Below the pieces are notes generated by a model. It made no database searches, was not told the origin of the DNA, and saw only the letters and a program-made list of their open reading frames with translations. A program made the position numbers and the translations under genes. This document shows, piece after piece, positions 34,769 through 38,306 of a DNA stretch of 38,306 nt (the first letter of the stretch is position 1; the number at the start of each line of letters is the position of its first letter). Source of the stretch: Tateyamaria pelophila (GTDB taxonomy: Bacteria; Pseudomonadota; Alphaproteobacteria; Rhodobacterales; Rhodobacteraceae); contig NZ_JAIMIA010000046.1 in assembly GCF_019966495.1 (NCBI RefSeq), forward strand, positions 1-38,306, read 5' to 3'.

Positions 34769-36343
34769 ATGGCACATGACGCCCTCGACCCCGCATTCAA
34801 CCATTTGATCGACGCAAACGCACCCGTTCGGCAAGCAGGTTCGGGCTTTACCTTTACAGAAGGTCCGATTTGGCACCCGGTCGAACACTACCTCTTGTTT
34901 TCTGACATGCCGGGAGATGTACGGCGCCGTCTGGACCGTTCAGGTGTGCGGGATGTCCTCAGCCCATCCCACAAGGGAAATGGCATGACATACGATGCCG
35001 ACCTCAACCTGTTGGTGTGCGAACACGCGACGTCGAGCGTGACAAGATTGCGCCCGGATGGTCGTCGCGAAGTTCTCGCAACCGACTTTGACGGACGCGA
35101 ATTGAATTCCCCAAATGACATCGTGGTCAAATCCGACGGGTCGATCTGGTTTACGGATCCCTGGTATGGGCGGATGCCCGTGTTTGGGGTTGAACGGCCC
35201 CGCGATCTGGGCTGGCAAGGCGTATTCCGGCTGCCTCCGAACCATATCCCGGGTGACGAGCCGCAACTTGTCGTCGATCGCTATCTGTTTACCATGCCCA
35301 ACGGCTTGTGCTTTTCACCGGACGAGACCTTGCTTTACATCAACGACACCGAGCAAGCCAACATCCGTGTTTTTGATGTCGATGGCGGTGGCAAGCTTTC
35401 CAACGGTCGGGTGTTTGCCGCCAGCATCCGGGACAGTCTGAAACCCGGCGTTCCGGATGGCATGAAATGCGATACACAAGGCAACGTCTGGGTCACGGCT
35501 CCGGGCGGCCTTTGGGTCTATGCGCCGACGGGACACCTGATCGGCAAGGTTTCGATCCCCGAACTGGCCGCCAATCTGCATTGGGGCGGGGAAGACTGGC
35601 GGACCCTCTATGTTGCCGCCACGACAAGCGTGTACGCGCTGCCTGTCAAAATCGGCCCGCGCAACGAACCGTTCATGCACTCCCGCAAAAGAGCCGCTGC
35701 GAAGCCCGCTTCGCCCCCGGCAAACGGGTCGGAGGAGCCTCTCAGGCTGGACGCAACACGCTGCGCCTTGATCATTCAGGACATGCAGAATGACGTCGTC
35801 ATGGACGGCGGAGCCTTTGCGGCCTCGGGCAGCCCGCAACATTGCCGGGATCAGAACGCCATCGCCAACGTCATGCGACTGGCCGCGCGGTGCCGGGAAA
35901 TAGGTATCCCTGTCATCCACGTTCATTTTCTGGTGAACCCCGGTGCGCCCGGCATGACCTTGAACGCGCCCTTGTTCGAGAGCACCGTTGATGAGAATGC
36001 ACTCGTGCGTGGCACATGGGGCGGCGCACCGGTCGATGGGCTGGAGCCGCAGCCCGGTGACCACGTCGTCGAAAAGATGCGGATGAGCGCCTGGGAAGGC
36101 TCGTCACTTGAGACGGTGCTCAAGGCCGAGGGGCGCGATATCATCATCGAAACCGGTGCATGGACAAACATGTCTATCGAACACACCGCACGCACAGGTG
36201 CGGACAAGGGCTATGTCATGGTGATCCCGGAAGACGGTTGTTCGACCATGAACGCAGATTGGCATCGCGCCAGCATTGAATATGCATTGCAGAACGTTTC
36301 ATTGGTCACAAAGACGGACACCGTGATCGCCGCTTTGACGTGA
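34769..36343 (+). CDS. Fusion: SMP-30/gluconolactonase + isochorismatase-like hydrolase with Cys-to-Ser change
   Basis: 524 residues. Residues 1-305 are an SMP-30-type six-bladed propeller: FTFTEGPIWHP, NDIVVKSDGSIWFTDPWYG, TMPNGLCFSPDETLLYINDT, GVPDGMKCDTQGNVWV carry its metal Glu/Asn/Asp positions. A short linker (about 307-330) joins an isochorismatase-like domain (331-522). The catalytic Asp338 (IIQDMQND) and Lys436 (VEKMRMSAW) are kept, but the nucleophile expected in TNxCVxxTAR is Ser469 (TNMSIEHTARTG). So the second half either uses Ser, works as a binding partner, or is inactive. Enzymes of this fold split ureas, biuret and amides; the first half splits lactones. GAGGAGAA supports the ATG. 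It is the last gene of the operon; no clear terminator follows. Confidence 0.92.
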   Translation: MAHDALDPAFNHLIDANAPVRQAGSGFTFTEGPIWHPVEHYLLFSDMPGDVRRRLDRSGVRDVLSPSHKGNGMTYDADLNLLVCEHATSSVTRLRPDGRREVLATDFDGRELNSPNDIVVKSDGSIWFTDPWYGRMPVFGVERPRDLGWQGVFRLPPNHIPGDEPQLVVDRYLFTMPNGLCFSPDETLLYINDTEQANIRVFDVDGGGKLSNGRVFAASIRDSLKPGVPDGMKCDTQGNVWVTAPGGLWVYAPTGHLIGKVSIPELAANLHWGGEDWRTLYVAATTSVYALPVKIGPRNEPFMHSRKRAAAKPASPPANGSEEPLRLDATRCALIIQDMQNDVVMDGGAFAASGSPQHCRDQNAIANVMRLAARCREIGIPVIHVHFLVNPGAPGMTLNAPLFESTVDENALVRGTWGGAPVDGLEPQPGDHVVEKMRMSAWEGSSLETVLKAEGRDIIIETGAWTNMSIEHTARTGADKGYVMVIPEDGCSTMNADWHRASIEYALQNVSLVTKTDTVIAALT

Positions 36344-36702
36344 GGTGGCTTGTTCCAAACGACAACGAACCCGTCTTTGGCTCGGCATCGTAAGTTTGCT
36401 GATCATAGGTAGACTAAGTCCGCAGACTGTCGCAGCACGACAGCATTTCGGCGATGTATTCGGCCCAGAGCAGGATGGGTTGGTGTCAGTGTCGTGATCT
36501 GGGATTACGGCAATCCCATAATGGCGCTGGGGCAGGGCTATTGATCTGATCATATCCAGTCAGAAGGTGTTTTCCTCGTCGGAGACAAAGCACCTGCCCA
36601 GAAGTTTATGGTAAGGCGTTTCGTTTTTGTATATCCGGCGTCGAGCTGGTCTGCGCTGACGCCGGATAGAATTCAATTCAAGCTCTGACCTGCGACGCGA
36701 CC
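36344..36702. other. Intergenic region after the catabolic operon
   Basis: No gene recognised. A six-pair hairpin GGGATT/AATCCC (36501-36517) has no T run after it and is not a convincing terminator. Short plus-strand open stretches near 36545-36685 resemble nothing I know. Confidence 0.4.
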
Positions 36703-36864
36703 TTACTGGCGCGCGGTTTGCCAATGGTTACTTTTGGCGCAGAGCGTAGATGGTTTGTGTGAAGGATCATTTTTGAGGCGTTCTGTTGCGCGCGCATTGA
36801 GATATGCAACGACCGAAACGAAGGCCAAAGTGCCGAAAGCGAGGACTGTCATCAAAGTTCCCAT
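36703..36864 (-). CDS. Small single-helix membrane protein, 53 residues
   Basis: A short minus-strand gene. The start ATG at 36864 follows GGAGATAAC, a good ribosome site, and the frame ends with TAA at 36705-36703. The N-terminal ~25 residues, MGTLMTVLAFGTLAFVSVVA, form one membrane helix; the rest (NARATERLKNDPSHK and on) is charged and polar, so the protein is probably anchored with its C-terminal part on the cytoplasmic side. I do not recognise a named family. Support comes from the ribosome site, the clean helix and the positive residues directly behind it. No operon partner is clear. Confidence 0.6.
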   Translation of the reverse strand: MGTLMTVLAFGTLAFVSVVAYLNARATERLKNDPSHKPSTLCAKSNHWQTARQ

Positions 36865-37015
36865 TGTTATCTCCAAAGTTGCTGATGCGATAATTACGGG
36901 ACGTCACGGCAATTGGATGAAAAAAACTTTTGAATTCAATGGTATACGCTTGCATACACCCTAAAACGCTTGGATTTTCAGAGCATTGACCCCAACTGTG
37001 TCAAGCTGACGCACG

Positions 37016-37441
37016 CTAGTAAAAAACGACGGCAACCACGAGAAAGAACGCGCCGAACGCAATCCAGCCGAAACTCGCAGAGAGAACGGAGAGCGCGAAA
37101 AGAGCTCCAAAAAAGCTGGCTAGTTCGACATATCGCCGACCGCTACTCAGCCCGTTCAAGCGGCGCATTTCCGACTTCATATCCCGCCGCAAAACACGCG
37201 ACTTGGCATGGGCAAACACCTGAACCAAGGCTTTCTCAATGGAGATCAAGACTGGCGAAGACTGTTTCATGAAACGTAATCTAGCGATAATGCAACGCCG
37301 CTCCAACCCTTGTCGCGTGTTCGACCGCGAAAAGGTGGGATTGTCCGTCGAAGCCACCATAAACTCAATGCAGAGCCGTAAGACCCGGACCGCTTCCTGT
37401 TCGTAGCTTGGATCTGCTATCTCTACCGAGCCCTGTTGCAT
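37016..37441 (-). CDS. Hypothetical membrane protein, 141 residues
   Basis: Minus-strand frame with an ATG at 37441 (GGACGAG upstream is a weak ribosome site). The first ~100 residues are helical and charged (SYEQEAVRVLRLCIEFMVAS, ISIEKALVQVFAHAKSRVLR). The last ~40 form two closely spaced hydrophobic stretches ending at the C-terminus (VELASFFGALFALSVLSASF, then IAFGAFFLVVAVVFY). The frame is open further upstream to 37567, but that part overlaps a transposase remnant on the other strand. No family recognised. It could be a real tail-anchored protein or a chance frame. Confidence 0.4.
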   Translation of the reverse strand: MQQGSVEIADPSYEQEAVRVLRLCIEFMVASTDNPTFSRSNTRQGLERRCIIARLRFMKQSSPVLISIEKALVQVFAHAKSRVLRRDMKSEMRRLNGLSSGRRYVELASFFGALFALSVLSASFGWIAFGAFFLVVAVVFY

Positions 37442-37499
37442 GCGCTCGTCCGCGCAAGTTGGGACAACGTGACTGCGACCAATTTTACGCAAATCTAGA

Positions 37500-37720
37500 C
37501 ATCGTATTCCGATTGAAGTCACCAAAATCACCGCAACCAACGGGATGGTCGAACGGTTCACGGGCATTATGTCCTATCCGCTGAAGAGCTGTGAACGCCG
37601 CTGCACCGCTATGACCGATTTTCCTGTCAACAGCATCCGCGACCGGCCGTGGGCGGCAAAATGCCCTTGCAAGCCGTGATCGACTGTCACACTTTGAATC
37701 GGGACCATCGAGCAAGAAGT
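37500..37720 (+). pseudogene. IS481-type transposase remnant
   Basis: The plus strand reads HRIPIEVTKITATNGMVERFTG around 37503-37560 (two short pieces; TNGMVERF is the hallmark of the DDE region of IS481-type and related rve transposases, normally TNGMVERFNGR). After frame changes, MPLQAVIDCHTLN near 37660-37700 resembles the family's C-terminal TPxQAMxDWxxxx. Stops and shifts break the frame, and the distance between the two motifs is shorter than in intact copies. The remnant ends about 110 bp before the sulfatase gene. Confidence 0.55.
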
Positions 37721-37827
37721 CACAGGTTGGTTCGGGATGTCATGGTTAAACACCAAAATCCAGTCGCGTTCGCCGCGCAGGTGGCTTAAACGGGTCCGCG
37801 TGGGCGTTGCGAAAGCAGGACATTTAC

Positions 37828-38253
37828 ATGCCAAGGAAACAAAAAAACGTAATCCTGATCAGTTTGGATGACGCCATATCTTATTGGCACTATAAAAATG
37901 TATTCGGTGCTGAATTAATAATACCCAATTTGGATCGAATTTGTGAGCAGGCTATCGCATTTACTTCCGCCTATTGCCAATCTCCACTATGCGGACCATC
38001 GCGAGCCAGCTTTATGTTTGCTAAACCGCCACATCATACAGGGATATTTGGCAATAAGAGAGATGTGTTCACGAAGGTCCCCCCAACGGAAATCTGGTCC
38101 TACAAACTTAAGCAGAATGGCTATTATTGCTCTTCTGGAGGCAAGGTGCACCATGGTTACAAGCCACTCTCTCCAGATGTTCATGAAATTTTATATACGG
38201 ATATGCGGAAATCGTTTCCCATCGATCTGCAGGGGAATCGCGTTTGGAACTGA
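37828..38253 (+). CDS. Sulfatase N-terminal fragment (alkaline-phosphatase superfamily), truncated
   Basis: 141 residues, against roughly 450-550 for a full sulfatase. The N-terminal metal motif NVILISLDDA and the formylglycine signature CGPSRASF are present, so the active-site Cys would be a substrate for maturation. PNLDRICEQAIAFTSAYCQSPLCGPSR is the standard layout, given here only in part. The frame stops at TGA 38251-38253 after NRVWN, long before the second half of the active site, with 53 bp left in the window. No continuation in another frame is evident there, so the gene is probably cut by an insertion or deletion. AGGA at 37817-37820 supports the ATG. Base composition is visibly AT-richer than the rest of the window, pointing to recent acquisition. 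Confidence 0.75.
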   Translation: MPRKQKNVILISLDDAISYWHYKNVFGAELIIPNLDRICEQAIAFTSAYCQSPLCGPSRASFMFAKPPHHTGIFGNKRDVFTKVPPTEIWSYKLKQNGYYCSSGGKVHHGYKPLSPDVHEILYTDMRKSFPIDLQGNRVWN

Positions 38254-38306
38254 AGGCGTGAACGGTCACTCTTGCCTGTGAGGGCGAGATGGATTCTGAA
38301 GTGGGG

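Noticed and set aside
36501-36517. Hairpin GGGATT/AATCCC as terminator of the long operon
   Set aside because: Only six pairs, no T run, and about 160 bp behind the stop codon.

Overview
The window looks like a chromosomal segment of an alphaproteobacterium, most probably a marine Roseobacter-type Rhodobacteraceae. The basis is a fairly high GC content, a TRAP transporter, a very long Liv-type ABC/molybdo-hydroxylase operon, and protein sequences that read like that group. No rRNA, tRNA or CRISPR array was seen.

Layout. (1) 1-3512: the end of an IS1380-family element (minus strand) abuts an RND efflux permease gene that has lost its first ~50 codons, so the pump gene is probably disrupted by the insertion. 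(2) 4084-6965: a TRAP transporter operon in the order small permease, large permease, binding protein, preceded by direct and inverted repeats that look like operators and followed by a good terminator. (3) 7282-9357, minus: glgX, glycogen debranching enzyme, alone. (4) 9911-11242: a glutathione-reductase-like flavoprotein, followed by a decayed remnant of a short-chain dehydrogenase. (5) 11760-13151, minus: an MscS channel with a periplasmic BON domain.

(6) 13777-36343 is the main feature: twenty genes on one strand. The order is a periplasmic binding protein (LivK type), a divergent iron-alcohol-dehydrogenase-like protein, an AraC regulator, then seventeen genes (17343-36343) that overlap or nearly touch. 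These are livH, livM, livG, a LivF ATPase fused to a Tm-1-like/UPF0261 domain, a PEP-hydrolase-family TIM barrel, a 967-residue SPFH (flotillin-like) protein with eight exact-length 44-residue repeats, two tandem SRPBCC proteins, the FAD and 2Fe-2S subunits of a xanthine-dehydrogenase-family enzyme, its molybdenum subunit split into two genes, CoxD and CoxE maturation proteins, an amidohydrolase, a metallo-beta-lactamase-fold hydrolase, and an SMP-30 lactonase fused to an isochorismatase-like domain whose nucleophilic Cys is Ser. My inference is import and hydroxylation of an unidentified, probably cyclic or N-heterocyclic compound, followed by hydrolytic ring or amide opening. The subunit order M-S-L-D-E copies form I CO dehydrogenase, but the active-site motif is of the xanthine dehydrogenase type, so it is not a CO dehydrogenase.

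(7) 36344-38306: a small single-helix membrane protein, a hypothetical membrane protein, a decayed IS481-type transposase remnant, and an AT-rich truncated sulfatase gene. This looks like the eroded edge of an acquired segment.
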